Made by a program: the position numbers and the translations under genes
The notes under the pieces: model-generated
The model's input: the letters and a program-made list of their open reading frames with translations, nothing else
The model's database searches: none
Told to the model about the DNA's origin: nothing
Part shown: positions 27,902 through 37,890 of the stretch, in pieces
Numbering within the stretch: position 1 is the stretch's first letter
How the letters are laid out: the number at the start of each line of letters is the position of its first letter
DNA from: Myroides odoratus
GTDB taxonomy: Bacteria; Bacteroidota; Bacteroidia; Flavobacteriales; Flavobacteriaceae
Length of the DNA stretch: 64,000 nt
Direction: 5' to 3'
NCBI RefSeq assembly: GCF_001549985.1
Contig: NZ_LROZ01000013.1
Coordinates: forward strand, 41,001-105,000

Positions 27902-27915
27902 AGCTTTCTTTTTTT

Positions 27916-29115
27916 TTAGATTTTCAATTTCTTCTTCATGTCTTTAGATAAAGCATCTTTATGTACCATGAAATCTGTCGTTTTGTATTTTACATACTCT
28001 TTTGACATGTACATATAGCCTTGGTGGTCATTTGAAATTCCCCAAGAGTTTTTCACAATATAGAACTCACGCCCTTGTTGATCTTTTGCAATTCCAACGA
28101 TATGCATTCCGTGATCATCTGTTGTTGAATAGTTGTCAAATGCCTCTTGACGCATTTCCGCAGTTACTTTGCGTTCTGGTTTTGGTCCATTAAAGATTTC
28201 TTTGCGCTCATCTTCATTCATGTCATCCCAATCTTTTTCAGGAACATAGGCAATACCATTTTTCCAGCTGAAATATTTTTCGCTTACGTCTCCGCCCCAA
28301 GCTACAGTATATCCATTGTTGATGGCTAAATCAATAATATCTGTCATTTCATTAACGTGTACGTTATACACTTGATCAAATGCCCAGTTATCAGGTACCA
28401 ATAACACAAATTTGTCATAGTATGGGTAGTTCATATCTGAACCAATTTCGATATAATCATCTGGATTAATTCCTACTACTTCGCTTGCAAAGGTTTGCGG
28501 TGTATATTCTTTTCCTTCCCATTTGAATTTCGTTGGGGCTTCTCCTAAATACGCATCAATAACAGCAGTATATGCTTTTTGCCAGTTTGGCGTTAATTTC
28601 CCATTTGGATTTGAAACCACTGCTTTTAACACCCCTTCTTGGATGGCAGCCATTTCACCAAATTGGTTTTTCTTTGTTCCGTAATTTAATCCTGTATATA
28701 CTTCTTGTGGTACCGCTCCATACATGCGATACATATTCATCACATCGTGAAACGCTCCACCATCTCCTAGGGTTACAGCACCTTGCATGCGCACGTACAT
28801 CTTCCCTTTTTCAATATAAGCATTACGCGCAGAATAAATTTGCGAAAGCTCTACAGGGCGTTTTCCCATACGCATCATTTCTGATTCGATGAAAGAATTG
28901 GCAGAATAACTCCAACAAGTTCCTGAAGATCCTTGATTTTTAATGGATGTATTTTCTATATCTACGACTGGTTTAAACTGAAAAAGCTCCTTGCTTTTAT
29001 CACTTACGTTTAATTTTAATGCATTAACAAGATTGTCTTGTGCAACAGTAGTTGACGCTGTAATAACAGATAAAACTGCCGTCAACACCCATGATTGGAT
29101 CGTTTTTTTATTCAT
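27916..29115 (-). CDS. C1-family cysteine peptidase, bleomycin hydrolase / PepC-like, exported
   Basis: 399 residues from the ATG at 29115. An in-frame upstream ATG at 29214 adds 33 hydrophobic residues before the real signal peptide (MNKKTIQSWVLTAVLSVITA... TVAQ) and is unlikely. The papain-type catalytic set is intact: NQGSSGTCWSYS (Cys67), DDHGMHIVG (His338) and VKNSWG (Asn356). The length and long insertions between Cys and His match bleomycin hydrolase/aminopeptidase C relatives, but the signal peptide places it in the periplasm or outside. The substrate is unknown. Confidence 0.92.
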   Translation of the reverse strand: MNKKTIQSWVLTAVLSVITASTTVAQDNLVNALKLNVSDKSKELFQFKPVVDIENTSIKNQGSSGTCWSYSANSFIESEMMRMGKRPVELSQIYSARNAYIEKGKMYVRMQGAVTLGDGGAFHDVMNMYRMYGAVPQEVYTGLNYGTKKNQFGEMAAIQEGVLKAVVSNPNGKLTPNWQKAYTAVIDAYLGEAPTKFKWEGKEYTPQTFASEVVGINPDDYIEIGSDMNYPYYDKFVLLVPDNWAFDQVYNVHVNEMTDIIDLAINNGYTVAWGGDVSEKYFSWKNGIAYVPEKDWDDMNEDERKEIFNGPKPERKVTAEMRQEAFDNYSTTDDHGMHIVGIAKDQQGREFYIVKNSWGISNDHQGYMYMSKEYVKYKTTDFMVHKDALSKDMKKKLKI

Positions 29116-29283
29116 TGTAATTGTTGTTATAGTCGTAAAGATAAAAAAAACATCAGAAATGACCTTGAAACTAGTAGAAAAACCCTTCACCAGGATCACG
29201 ATCAACACGATCAAGTCTAACTACTTCATTGGATTGATCTGCTCTTCCTTTTTATTTTTTTGCGAAGAGCTCCAAGTACACAT

Positions 29284-29322
29284 AAAAAAAAGAGAGTTGC
29301 TTCATCAACAACTCTCTTTTTT
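29284..29322 (-). terminator. Terminator downstream of the S9 peptidase gene
   Basis: AGAGAGTTG pairs with CAACTCTCT, flanked by A and T runs, about 25 bp after the stop. Confidence 0.85.
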
Positions 29323-29344
29323 ATGTGATTTATAATCAATCCAC

Positions 29345-31246
29345 TTATAGTGTTTCTTTCAACCAACGGAAGAATTCACCTTGCCAAACTTGTGCGTTTT
29401 GCGGTTGTACTACCCAGTGATTTTCCTCTGGTAAATACAAGAATCTACTTTTGATTCCTCTTAATTGTGCTGCTTGGAAGGCCTCTTGTCCTTGTCCAAT
29501 TGGCACGCGGTAATCTTTACCTCCTTGGATAATCAAGATTGGTGTATTCCACTTATCCACATTATTGATTGGGTTAAAGTTTTGGATTGCATTTTGTGCA
29601 TCTTTATTGTCTTTTTCCCAGTATGCTCCACCGGTATCAAAATTAGGGAAGAATACTTCTTCTGTTGTTCCATACATACTCACTAAGTCAAATACACCAC
29701 AGTGAGAAATAAATGTTTTGAAGCGATTTTCGTGAATACCTGCTAAATAGAATACCGAATACCCGCCATAGCTTGCTCCAATTGCTCCTAAACGAGCCTT
29801 ATCTACATAGTTTTCTTTTGCAACATCGTCAATCGCTGCCAAGTAATCTTGCATTGGTTTTCCACCCCAATCTTTGCTAATTGCTTCGTTCCATTCTACC
29901 CCGTGTCCTGGCATACCTCTGCGGTTTGGCGCTACGATAATATATCCTTCAGCAGCCATCAATTGGAAGTTCCAACGGAACGAATAAAATTGAGATAAAG
30001 CAGATTGTGGTCCTCCTTGTGCGTATAATAACGTTGGGTATTTTTTATTTGGATCAAAGTTCGGCGGATAAACAACCCATGTTACCATGTCTTTTCCATC
30101 TACCGTTTTTACAATGCGTTTTTCACTTTTACTCAACGCAAGTTTTGAATAAATTTCATCGTTTACTTTCGTAATTTGATTCCATGATTTTTTCTTTAAG
30201 TCATAAGAAAAAATTTCTGTTGCGTGGTTGAAATCTGTACGAGTTAACACCACTTTATCTCCGTCAAATCCAACGATTCCCGTAACGTCAAAGTTACCAT
30301 CTGTCAATTGTCTAACTACGGGTGCAATGCGTTTTAATCCAGGGAAGTTTACTTCAAACAATTGAACTGTTCCGCCAACTGCAGCTACGAAATACACTTT
30401 GCTCCCATCTTTGCTCCACTTATAACTATCTACTGTTCCATCCCAGTTAGCTGTTAAGTTTTGCTCCACATCACCCATGCGTACGATAATGTCATTCTTA
30501 TCAGCCTCATACCCATCGCGCTTCATTTGCAACCAAGTCAAATGACCTTGTGGCGAATACGTTGGATGTGTATCATACCCAACATTTGATTCTGTCAAGT
30601 TTTTTGTTTCTTTCGTCGCTAAATTATACTGATACAAATCTGTATTTGTACTCAATGCATAATCCGTTCCAAATTTCTTTTTAGAAACATATACAATTGA
30701 TTGACCATCAGGAGCCCATACGTAATCTTCAGCACCACCAAATGGTTTTTGTGGAGCATCATACGGTTCCCCTTGCATGATATCAATTTTGCTGTCTTTA
30801 TTATCTTTTGCTGCATAAAACACATGGTTGTGTGTTCCATCATTCCAAGTATCCCAGTGTCTGTAATCCAATCCATCAAATACATAAGCATCCGCCTTTT
30901 GCATCGTTGGATATAAATCTTTTCCTAAAACATTGTTGATTTTTACAGCTTCATCAAATACAACGTGTTTTCCATCAGGCGAAATAGTCGCATCACTTAC
31001 TAGCTCTTTATAGCTTTCTATTGCTACCGGTTTTCCTCCTGTTAATGGAATCTGATACGTTTTAGAATTAAAACTATTTTCTTCCACGTTAGCATGAGTC
31101 ACCTTATAAATAAGATTTTTTCCATCCTTTGAGATTCCCACAGGACTCACTCTTCCTAATTTCCACAAGAGTTCTTTTGTCATTACATCTTGAGCAAACA
31201 CATTGAAACAGGCTAAACTCAAGGCGAATAAAACTATTTTTTTCAT
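29345..31246 (-). CDS. S9-family serine peptidase (prolyl oligopeptidase / dipeptidyl peptidase type), exported
   Basis: 633 residues with a signal peptide (1-18, ending VFAQ). The N-terminal propeller (about 30-380) shows repeated WSKDGSKVYF / WAPDGQSIVYV strands. The C-terminal alpha/beta-hydrolase carries GASYGGYS (Ser492), GGKDYRVP (Asp578) and ENHW (His610). Family members remove dipeptides or cleave short oligopeptides. A periplasmic DPP5-like role in peptide use is plausible and would complement the M16 and C1 peptidases in this window. Confidence 0.94.
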   Translation of the reverse strand: MKKIVLFALSLACFNVFAQDVMTKELLWKLGRVSPVGISKDGKNLIYKVTHANVEENSFNSKTYQIPLTGGKPVAIESYKELVSDATISPDGKHVVFDEAVKINNVLGKDLYPTMQKADAYVFDGLDYRHWDTWNDGTHNHVFYAAKDNKDSKIDIMQGEPYDAPQKPFGGAEDYVWAPDGQSIVYVSKKKFGTDYALSTNTDLYQYNLATKETKNLTESNVGYDTHPTYSPQGHLTWLQMKRDGYEADKNDIIVRMGDVEQNLTANWDGTVDSYKWSKDGSKVYFVAAVGGTVQLFEVNFPGLKRIAPVVRQLTDGNFDVTGIVGFDGDKVVLTRTDFNHATEIFSYDLKKKSWNQITKVNDEIYSKLALSKSEKRIVKTVDGKDMVTWVVYPPNFDPNKKYPTLLYAQGGPQSALSQFYSFRWNFQLMAAEGYIIVAPNRRGMPGHGVEWNEAISKDWGGKPMQDYLAAIDDVAKENYVDKARLGAIGASYGGYSVFYLAGIHENRFKTFISHCGVFDLVSMYGTTEEVFFPNFDTGGAYWEKDNKDAQNAIQNFNPINNVDKWNTPILIIQGGKDYRVPIGQGQEAFQAAQLRGIKSRFLYLPEENHWVVQPQNAQVWQGEFFRWLKETL

Positions 31247-31532
31247 ATTCAGTAGGTTTATTGAGCGGTAAATTTACTGTTTTCTTTTGATTAAAACAGA
31301 AGCTTATCTTCTTCAAACTGTTAAACAAGGACAGAAAGTCTACATCCAAAACTTGGATAAAATCACAATTTCACCTGCAAATCCATCAAATTTATCCATA
31401 GAATATCCAACAAATCGAAAAAAAACATCAAGATTCAACTAGATTGGACTACAATTTGAAGTGTTATTTTTATCTAAAACATAGAATTATTATAAAAATA
31501 ATAACTATTTTCACGGACAAATTTTTTCACCT

Positions 31533-32786
31533 ATGAAAAACAATAAACTTTTTATTGCTATCATCATCGCCTTAGTTTTAGGTGTTATTTTCGGGAGTAT
31601 CATCCATTACTCACTTCCTGAATACATTGCCGGTTTTGCACAAAACATTAAATTACTAGGGACCATCTTTATTCGATTGGTTCAAATGATTATTGCCCCT
31701 TTGGTTTTCTGTACACTTGTTGTTGGAATTGCGAAGATGGGCGACATGAAAATGGTAGGTCGAGTGGGAGCGAAAGCAATGGGATGGTTTATTACAGCCT
31801 CGTTGGTATCCTTAGGCATTGGACTAATCCTTGTTAACTGGTTTAAGCCAGGAGCAAATGCGAATTTCAACTTAGATAATACCTCCTCTGCCAACGATTT
31901 ATTAACGAAAACAAATGCTTTAAGTCTTCAATCCTTTGTTGAACACTTAATTCCAAAAAGTATTTTTGAGGCTTTTTCCCATAATGAGATCTTACAAATT
32001 GTAGTTTTCGCTGTCTTTTTTGGTATCGCTTTGGCGAGTCTAGGTAAGAAAGGGAAAGTCGTTATCAAATTATTTGATCGCATTGCAGAAGTTGTACTAA
32101 AAATGGTGACTTACATCATGTGGACTGCTCCATTAGGGGTTTTAGGTGCTATTGCAAGTGCTGTTGCGCTTTATGGTTTAAGCATCTTCTATACCTACGC
32201 TAAATATTTATTGGCCTTTGTGAGCGGTTTAATTGTCCTGTGGGCGGTTTTAATCCTCGTTGGGTACCTAATCCTCGGAAAAGAAGTTTGGCGCCTGTTA
32301 AAGACAATTAAAGAGCCTTTATTGATTGCCTTCTCTACCACAAGTAGTGAGGCCGTATTCCCTAAACTGGTAGAACAGTTAAACAAATTTGGTTGTTCTC
32401 CAAAAATCGTATCGTTTACTTTGCCTCTTGGTTATTCATTTAACTTAGACGGAAGTATGATGTACCTAACCTTTGCCAGTATCTTTATTGCACAGATTTA
32501 CGATGTGCCCATGACACTAGGCGATCAAATATTGATGCTATTGGTATTAATGGTAACAAGTAAAGGAGTTGCAGGTGTACCCCGTGCTTCCTTAATCGTC
32601 ATTGTAGCCACTTGTGCCATGTTTAATATTCCACCTGAAGGAATTGCTTTTATTTTACCGATTGACCACTTCTGTGATATGGGAAGAAGTATGACTAACG
32701 TATTAGGAAATGCGCTGTCTACAGCTTCTATTGATAAATTTGAAAACAACGACAATAACCCAACACCATCACTTACTGAGAATTAA
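31533..32786 (+). CDS. Dicarboxylate/amino acid:cation symporter (DAACS family)
   Basis: 417 residues, about eight membrane helices plus two re-entrant loops. Motifs are the serine-rich loop AFSTTSSEAVFPKLVEQ and the substrate/sodium region SFNLDGSMMYLTFASIFIAQ and GVAGVPRASLIVI. It imports glutamate, aspartate or C4-dicarboxylates with sodium or protons. The DedA gene follows after 31 bp on the same strand and is probably co-transcribed. Confidence 0.95.
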   Translation: MKNNKLFIAIIIALVLGVIFGSIIHYSLPEYIAGFAQNIKLLGTIFIRLVQMIIAPLVFCTLVVGIAKMGDMKMVGRVGAKAMGWFITASLVSLGIGLILVNWFKPGANANFNLDNTSSANDLLTKTNALSLQSFVEHLIPKSIFEAFSHNEILQIVVFAVFFGIALASLGKKGKVVIKLFDRIAEVVLKMVTYIMWTAPLGVLGAIASAVALYGLSIFYTYAKYLLAFVSGLIVLWAVLILVGYLILGKEVWRLLKTIKEPLLIAFSTTSSEAVFPKLVEQLNKFGCSPKIVSFTLPLGYSFNLDGSMMYLTFASIFIAQIYDVPMTLGDQILMLLVLMVTSKGVAGVPRASLIVIVATCAMFNIPPEGIAFILPIDHFCDMGRSMTNVLGNALSTASIDKFENNDNNPTPSLTEN

Positions 32787-32817
32787 AAAACACAATAAGA
32801 CAGAATAAAAACAAACT

Positions 32818-33510
32818 ATGGACGAATTTCACATCTCACAATTAATCAATCCTGAGTTCTATATCAATTTACAGATTGCGGGGCATTCTATTGGAATCTA
32901 CGTTGTACTTTTTATTGTATTTGCCGAAACAGGTTTATTTGCTGGTTTCTTTCTACCAGGAGATAGTTTACTGTTCTTAGCAGGTATCTACAGTACCGCT
33001 TTAATGCAGGAATTATTTCAGATAGAAAGCGACTTTTTAAATGTAGCCCTCCTATCGACTTTGGTTGCTTTGGCCGGGATACTCGGGAATACCTTTGGCT
33101 ATTGGTTTGGTGCCAAGAGCGGGAATTACCTCTACAACGTAAAGGACAACTTCATATACAAGAAAAAATACTTATACGAATCAAAAGTATTCTTTGAAAG
33201 ACATGGTGGAAGAGCGATTATCTTTGCTCGTTTTTTACCCGTTGTAAGAACATTTGCTCCTATCATTGCTGGAATTGTTCGCATGGATATTAAACGTTTC
33301 ATGATATACAATGTAATCAGTTCATTTTTATGGGCGACAACATTGATCTTTGCAGGACACTACCTACAAGTTTGGCTATTAGATAGCTATGGAATTAACT
33401 TAAAAGATTACATCGAATATATCGTATTGTTTTTAGTGTTAGTCACTACTTTACCAATCATCATTAAATTGGCTAAAAGAAAGAAAAGCAATACCGTAGT
33501 AGAAGAATAA
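32818..33510 (+). CDS. DedA-family membrane protein
   Basis: 230 residues with the family's GLFAGFFLPGDSLLFLAG motif, GNTFGYWFGAKSG and ARFLPVVRTFAPIIAGI with the conserved arginine. Several membrane segments span the protein. DedA proteins act as undecaprenyl-phosphate or phospholipid translocases and affect membrane charge and drug resistance. It follows the symporter by 31 bp and ends at a terminator. Confidence 0.93.
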   Translation: MDEFHISQLINPEFYINLQIAGHSIGIYVVLFIVFAETGLFAGFFLPGDSLLFLAGIYSTALMQELFQIESDFLNVALLSTLVALAGILGNTFGYWFGAKSGNYLYNVKDNFIYKKKYLYESKVFFERHGGRAIIFARFLPVVRTFAPIIAGIVRMDIKRFMIYNVISSFLWATTLIFAGHYLQVWLLDSYGINLKDYIEYIVLFLVLVTTLPIIIKLAKRKKSNTVVEE

Positions 33511-33515
33511 AAAAC

Positions 33516-33547
33516 AAAAAAGCGACGTTTACACGTCGCTTTTTTTT
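33516..33547. terminator. Bidirectional terminator between dedA and ferredoxin genes
   Basis: AGCGACGT / ACGTCGCT around TTAC with A and T flanks, between convergent genes. Confidence 0.85.
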
Positions 33548-33580
33548 ATGGTTCATAGCGTATTCAACGCTTTCTTTGGA

Positions 33581-33919
33581 TTATTCTGCTGGAGCTAATT
33601 CTACAATCAACCCTTCAAGCTCTGGTGCTATACCAATTTGACAACCTAAACGGCTGTTATCTTTGACATTTAAAGCCTCCCAAAGCATCGCTTCTTCATC
33701 CGGATTCATTTCTGGTAACTCCACATCATCAGCGTTGTGTACATAACACTGACAAGAAGCGCACATAGCCATTCCACCACAAATACCAATAGTACCTTCT
33801 GGCGCTAATTCGTAGGCACGAACAACCTCCATGATATTCATACTCATATCCGTTGGTGCATCCACTACGTGTTCTACACCTTCTCTATCAATAATTGTAA
33901 TTTTAATATCTGCTGACAT
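33581..33919 (-). CDS. 2Fe-2S ferredoxin, adrenodoxin type
   Basis: 112 residues with ligands Cys47, Cys53 and Cys56 in GICGGMAMCASCQCYV and Cys93 in RLGCQIG, the spacing of adrenodoxin/Isc-type ferredoxins; Cys58 is an extra cysteine. It starts 2 bp after the stop of the ferredoxin-NADP reductase gene, so reductase and ferredoxin form a natural electron-transfer pair. Together with the NifU-like and Mrp-like genes upstream this suggests a role in iron-sulfur cluster assembly. Confidence 0.94.
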   Translation of the reverse strand: MSADIKITIIDREGVEHVVDAPTDMSMNIMEVVRAYELAPEGTIGICGGMAMCASCQCYVHNADDVELPEMNPDEEAMLWEALNVKDNSRLGCQIGIAPELEGLIVELAPAE

Positions 33920-33921
33920 GA

Positions 33922-34974
33922 TTATTCAATTGATTTAACAACCGCTTTCTCCGCTTCCTTGCGTGTACCATCAAATCCATTAATACCCGAAACCGTCGTA
34001 TATTTCAAGACGTATTTCTTACCAGGATTCAGCATATTATATACACTTTGACACATTAAAGTTGCTTCGTGGAATCCACATAAAATCAACTTCAACTTCC
34101 CTGGGTAGGTATTAATATCCCCAATTGCATAAATTCCAGGAATATTCGTTTGATAATCTAATGCGTTATTTACTTTAATCGCATTTTTCTCAATCTCTAA
34201 TCCCCAATCTGCGATTGGACCTAATTTAGGTGTTAACCCAAACAAAGGAATAAAATAATCACATGGAACATCGTGACGTTCTCCATCACATTCCACAACT
34301 ACAGCGTCTAATCTCGTTGTTCCTTTAAGTTCAACGATTTCTGCTGGAGTGATTAAATGAATTTTCCCTTGATCTTTCAGTGCTTGTACTTTCTCTACAG
34401 AATCTAAAGCCCCTCTGAATTCGTTACGTCTATGTACTAAATAAACTTTCTCTGCCACATCAGCTAAGTAAATACTCCAATCTAGTGCAGAGTCACCTCC
34501 ACCTGCGATTACGATGTGCTTACCAGCGAACATTTCTGGTTTTTTCACGAAATACTCCACGCCTTTATCTTCATAATACGCCAAGTTTTCTAGTTCTGGT
34601 TTACGCGGTTCAAATGAACCTAAACCTCCAGCAATAGCCACTGCTTTTCCGTGGTGTTTCGTCCCTTTATTTGTAGTAACGATAAACGTACCGTCTTCTT
34701 GTTTTTCAATTGATTCAGCAACTTCATTTAGGGTGAATCCCGGTTGAAATTGCTTGATTTGCTCCATTAAATTATCGATTAATTCTGCTGCTCCTACGGT
34801 AGGATATCCAGGGATATCAAAAATAGGTTTTTTAGGATAAAGCTCAGTTAACTGACCTCCTGGTTGAGGCAATCCGTCAATAATATGACATTTTAACTTT
34901 AATAAGCCTGCTTCAAAAACAGCAAATAGACCTGTTGGTCCAGCTCCAATAATAATTATATCGGTTTCAATCAT
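33922..34974 (-). CDS. Ferredoxin--NADP reductase, thioredoxin-reductase-like type
   Basis: 350 residues with the FAD motif IIIIGAGPTG at the N-terminus, the NADP motif IAGGGDSALDW in the middle and the C-terminal FAD motif GIYAIGDINTYPGKLKLI. The active-site CxxC of thioredoxin reductase is absent, as expected for the FNR branch of this fold. It lies directly upstream of the ferredoxin gene (2-bp gap), its likely partner, passing electrons from NADPH. The NifU-like gene precedes it by 110 bp on the same strand. Confidence 0.94.
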   Translation of the reverse strand: MIETDIIIIGAGPTGLFAVFEAGLLKLKCHIIDGLPQPGGQLTELYPKKPIFDIPGYPTVGAAELIDNLMEQIKQFQPGFTLNEVAESIEKQEDGTFIVTTNKGTKHHGKAVAIAGGLGSFEPRKPELENLAYYEDKGVEYFVKKPEMFAGKHIVIAGGGDSALDWSIYLADVAEKVYLVHRRNEFRGALDSVEKVQALKDQGKIHLITPAEIVELKGTTRLDAVVVECDGERHDVPCDYFIPLFGLTPKLGPIADWGLEIEKNAIKVNNALDYQTNIPGIYAIGDINTYPGKLKLILCGFHEATLMCQSVYNMLNPGKKYVLKYTTVSGINGFDGTRKEAEKAVVKSIE

Positions 34975-35084
34975 GATGTAGTTCTTTAATACAAAGGTAC
35001 CCTTTGTAATGTTTATTAAAAATGATAAAAGTCAACCCTCTACAAAGACATCCAATGCTTTAGCAGATAGTTGACTTGTTATTT

Positions 35085-35324
35085 TTATCCAACATTAACT
35101 ACCGTCTCGATTTCTGGTGCATATTTTTTAATTGTAGTTTCGACCCCTGCACTCAATGTCATTTGATTCACACTGCAAGCTGTACAAGCACCTTCTAAGC
35201 GAACTTTCACGTGTTTGTCATCAACTATATCAATTAATGTAATATCTCCTCCATCGGTTTGCAAAAACGGGCGAATCTCGTCTAACGCCTTCATAACGTT
35301 TTCTCTGATAGTTTCTGATGCCAT
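35085..35324 (-). CDS. NifU C-terminal-domain iron-sulfur scaffold protein
   Basis: 79 residues, only the Nfu domain: [13 protein letters not shown] and the cluster-binding CxxC in [14 protein letters not shown] (Cys47, Cys50). Such proteins carry 4Fe-4S clusters from the assembly machinery to target enzymes as dimers. It follows the Mrp-like gene by 22 bp, so both are likely in one operon of cluster carriers. Confidence 0.94.
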   Translation of the reverse strand: MASETIRENVMKALDEIRPFLQTDGGDITLIDIVDDKHVKVRLEGACTACSVNQMTLSAGVETTIKKYAPEIETVVNVG

Positions 35325-35346
35325 ATATTTAATCTATGAAATGGTT

Positions 35347-36477
35347 TTATTTTTTTCCTACTGCTGAACATCCAGCCATAGTTGTGATTTTAATTGCCTC
35401 TGTAGGTGGCAAGGAATCATTGCGCATTACTACTTGTTCAACAACATTTCTGCTGATTTCTTCAAACACTTTCGCAACGATTGTATCTTTTTGTAAAGCC
35501 GCTGGACGACCAAAATCTCCCGCTTCTCTAATACTTTGAACAATAGGAACTTCTCCTAAGAATGGCACTTGCAAGTCTGCAGCCAAGTTCTTTGCTCCAT
35601 TTTCTCCAAAAATATAATACTTGTTAGTTGGCAATTCTTCAGGTGTGAAGTACGCCATATTTTCAACAATCCCCAATACAGGTACATTGATGCTTTCTGA
35701 GTTGAACATCGATACTCCTTTTTTCGCATCTGCAAGAGCAACTGCTTGAGGAGTAGATACCACAACGGCACCTGTTACAGGTAAAGATTGCATGATAGAC
35801 AAGTGAATATCACCTGTTCCTGGAGGTAAATCCAATAATAAGAAGTCTAATTCGCCCCAATCCGCATCAAAAATCATCTGATTTAATGCTTTGGCAGCCA
35901 TTGGTCCTCTCCAAATAATCGCTTGATCTGCTTTGGTAAAGAATCCAATTGATAAAAGCTCTACTCCGTAAGAAGTGATGGGTTTCATTTTTGAACGTCC
36001 ATCCACCTCAACTGAAATAGGTTTAGCATTTTCTACGTCAAACATAATAGGCATTGAAGGCCCATAGATATCTGCATCTAAAACTCCAACGCTAAAGCCC
36101 ATATTAGCTAAACTTGCAGCAATATTAGCCGTAACGGTAGATTTTCCAACCCCCCCTTTTCCAGAAGAAATCGCAACGATATTTTTAATACCTGGAATTG
36201 CTTTTCCTTTAATTTCTGGTTTTTCAGAAGATTCAACTTTTATATTTACTTTTACTTTTGCTTTTTCATACACTTGTTCGTGTATCACTTTCATTACATC
36301 TACTTCAGCTCTTTTCTTGATGTGTAAAGCAGGGGTTGATAATACTAAATCAACAACTACCTCATCTCCAAAGGTCATTACGTTGCTAACTGCCCCACTT
36401 TCAACCATATTTTTTCCTTCTCCAGCAATAGTGATGCTCTCTAAAGCCTTCAGAATATCTTTTCTATCTAATTTCAT
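35347..36477 (-). CDS. Mrp/NBP35-family iron-sulfur carrier ATPase
   Basis: 376 residues: an N-terminal MIP18/DUF59 domain (about 1-80) and a deviant Walker A loop GKGGVGKS (106-113), followed by DADIYGPSMP and DLPPGTGD. Where many Mrp proteins have a cluster-binding CxxC (ENM-x-F-x-CPHC), this one reads ENMAYFTPEEL, so it lacks that pair. The family loads or transfers Fe-S clusters in an ATP-dependent way. The operon with the NifU-like gene supports that role. Confidence 0.93.
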   Translation of the reverse strand: MKLDRKDILKALESITIAGEGKNMVESGAVSNVMTFGDEVVVDLVLSTPALHIKKRAEVDVMKVIHEQVYEKAKVKVNIKVESSEKPEIKGKAIPGIKNIVAISSGKGGVGKSTVTANIAASLANMGFSVGVLDADIYGPSMPIMFDVENAKPISVEVDGRSKMKPITSYGVELLSIGFFTKADQAIIWRGPMAAKALNQMIFDADWGELDFLLLDLPPGTGDIHLSIMQSLPVTGAVVVSTPQAVALADAKKGVSMFNSESINVPVLGIVENMAYFTPEELPTNKYYIFGENGAKNLAADLQVPFLGEVPIVQSIREAGDFGRPAALQKDTIVAKVFEEISRNVVEQVVMRNDSLPPTEAIKITTMAGCSAVGKK

Positions 36478-36594
36478 TATATGCGATTAGTTTTCAATAT
36501 TTTACTATAAATCTTGACTTACGCAAATATAGCAGTTATATTTGAAATTTTGATGTTAATATATTCTAAATACAAACCCCTAGCTTACTTGATA

Positions 36595-37890
36595 TTAGAG
36601 GTGATTCGCATAATTTAGCGCTCTTTTTTTAACTAAAAACACTTGTTTTATTTCGTTCTGAACTAGGGCAAATTCAGCACCCAACAATTGATTTTTGGCC
36701 GCATTAAAGGAGAAGATATCTACCTTTCCATTTTCGTATTTGACCTGTGTGGTCTGAAAGGATTTTTGAGCCAACCGAATACTACTTTGCAAGCTTTCTG
36801 TTCGGTTTTCAACTTGATTTATCTCTTGCAACAACTGTTCATTTTCTTTGTGAACCCATCGTTCTTTATCCTTTATTTTCAATGCATTCAGCTCTCTTTC
36901 TGCTTTGTTTTTGCGCAGTTGTCTGGTCACATTTCCTCCTTGAAAAACAGGAATACTCATACCTATTCCAACATAGTGACTTTTATTATCTCCAAACTGT
37001 TTAGAGAACGATTCCACCTGCCAATCTAAGCTGGTATTAAAGGGTTTGGAATAGAACGTTCCAAATTGATAACTCCCCGTTAATCGAGGGTAATTTTTGG
37101 CTCGTAAACTCTTTTTTTCTGTCTCTAAAAGGGTTTGATATAACCGCACTTTTTCTAAAACAGGATTGAATTCATAATCCGAATTCCATCCAACAAATTC
37201 CTTTTCAAACACCAACTCAAAATCGACCGTCAATTTTGGTTGTAAGTCCAAGAGCTGAACCAATTGCAGTTTTTGATTGGCCAATTCGTCCAAGGTCTCT
37301 TGCATGCTAATTTGCTCCTTGTTGTAGAGGTATTCAATATCATATTGGTCACTTTGTGGTTTGGCGCCCGCTTCGACTTCCTTTACCACCCGATCAAAAT
37401 TCAATTGACTGTTTTTCAATTGCTGAGTTTGTAACTTATAGTATTCTTGTGTCCCAATAATCTTAAAAAACAAATCCAAGATACGCTGTTGATAATAAAA
37501 CTTGATTTCCTCTTCTTGTAACCCGGCATAGGATGTATTCAGTTTTTTCATCTGTCGATCCATGTAATCAGACCAGTCAAATAAGCGAATAGAAGCATCA
37601 ACAGAAGTTTGCAACGATTGGATATTTGAACTCACCCTTGTATTCGTCATTGGATTGATGGCAGATCCATAATTAAAACTTTGAGAAGTATTTACCCCAA
37701 CATCCGGCAAATAGTATGACGCAATACTCTGTTGCTGTACCTCCACCACTTGTCGTTCTAATTGAGCCAGCATTAACTCATAACTATGCTCTTGTCCTAA
37801 GGCTAAACAGTCTTGTAAGGTCCATTTTTCTTGTGCAAAAAGAAGAGGTCCGAAAAATAGCCCTATCATCAAATAGAAGTTCTTATTCAT
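36595..37890 (-). CDS. TolC-family outer membrane channel
   Basis: 431 residues with a signal peptide (ending LLFAQ) and two homologous halves of long helices and short strands, the outer membrane efflux protein pattern (LQDCLALGQEHSYELMLAQ near the N-terminus; a matching QLLQEINQVENRTESLQSS helix in the second half). It is the last gene of the efflux operon and its start overlaps the permease stop by 8 bp, indicating translational coupling. It would form the trimeric exit duct for the HlyD adaptor and ABC permeases encoded upstream. Confidence 0.93.
   Translation of the reverse strand: MNKNFYLMIGLFFGPLLFAQEKWTLQDCLALGQEHSYELMLAQLERQVVEVQQQSIASYYLPDVGVNTSQSFNYGSAINPMTNTRVSSNIQSLQTSVDASIRLFDWSDYMDRQMKKLNTSYAGLQEEEIKFYYQQRILDLFFKIIGTQEYYKLQTQQLKNSQLNFDRVVKEVEAGAKPQSDQYDIEYLYNKEQISMQETLDELANQKLQLVQLLDLQPKLTVDFELVFEKEFVGWNSDYEFNPVLEKVRLYQTLLETEKKSLRAKNYPRLTGSYQFGTFYSKPFNTSLDWQVESFSKQFGDNKSHYVGIGMSIPVFQGGNVTRQLRKNKAERELNALKIKDKERWVHKENEQLLQEINQVENRTESLQSSIRLAQKSFQTTQVKYENGKVDIFSFNAAKNQLLGAEFALVQNEIKQVFLVKKRALNYANHL

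Noticed and set aside
29113..29214. Upstream start of the C1 peptidase at 29214
   Set aside because: It would put 33 extra hydrophobic residues before a good signal peptide that begins at 29115.
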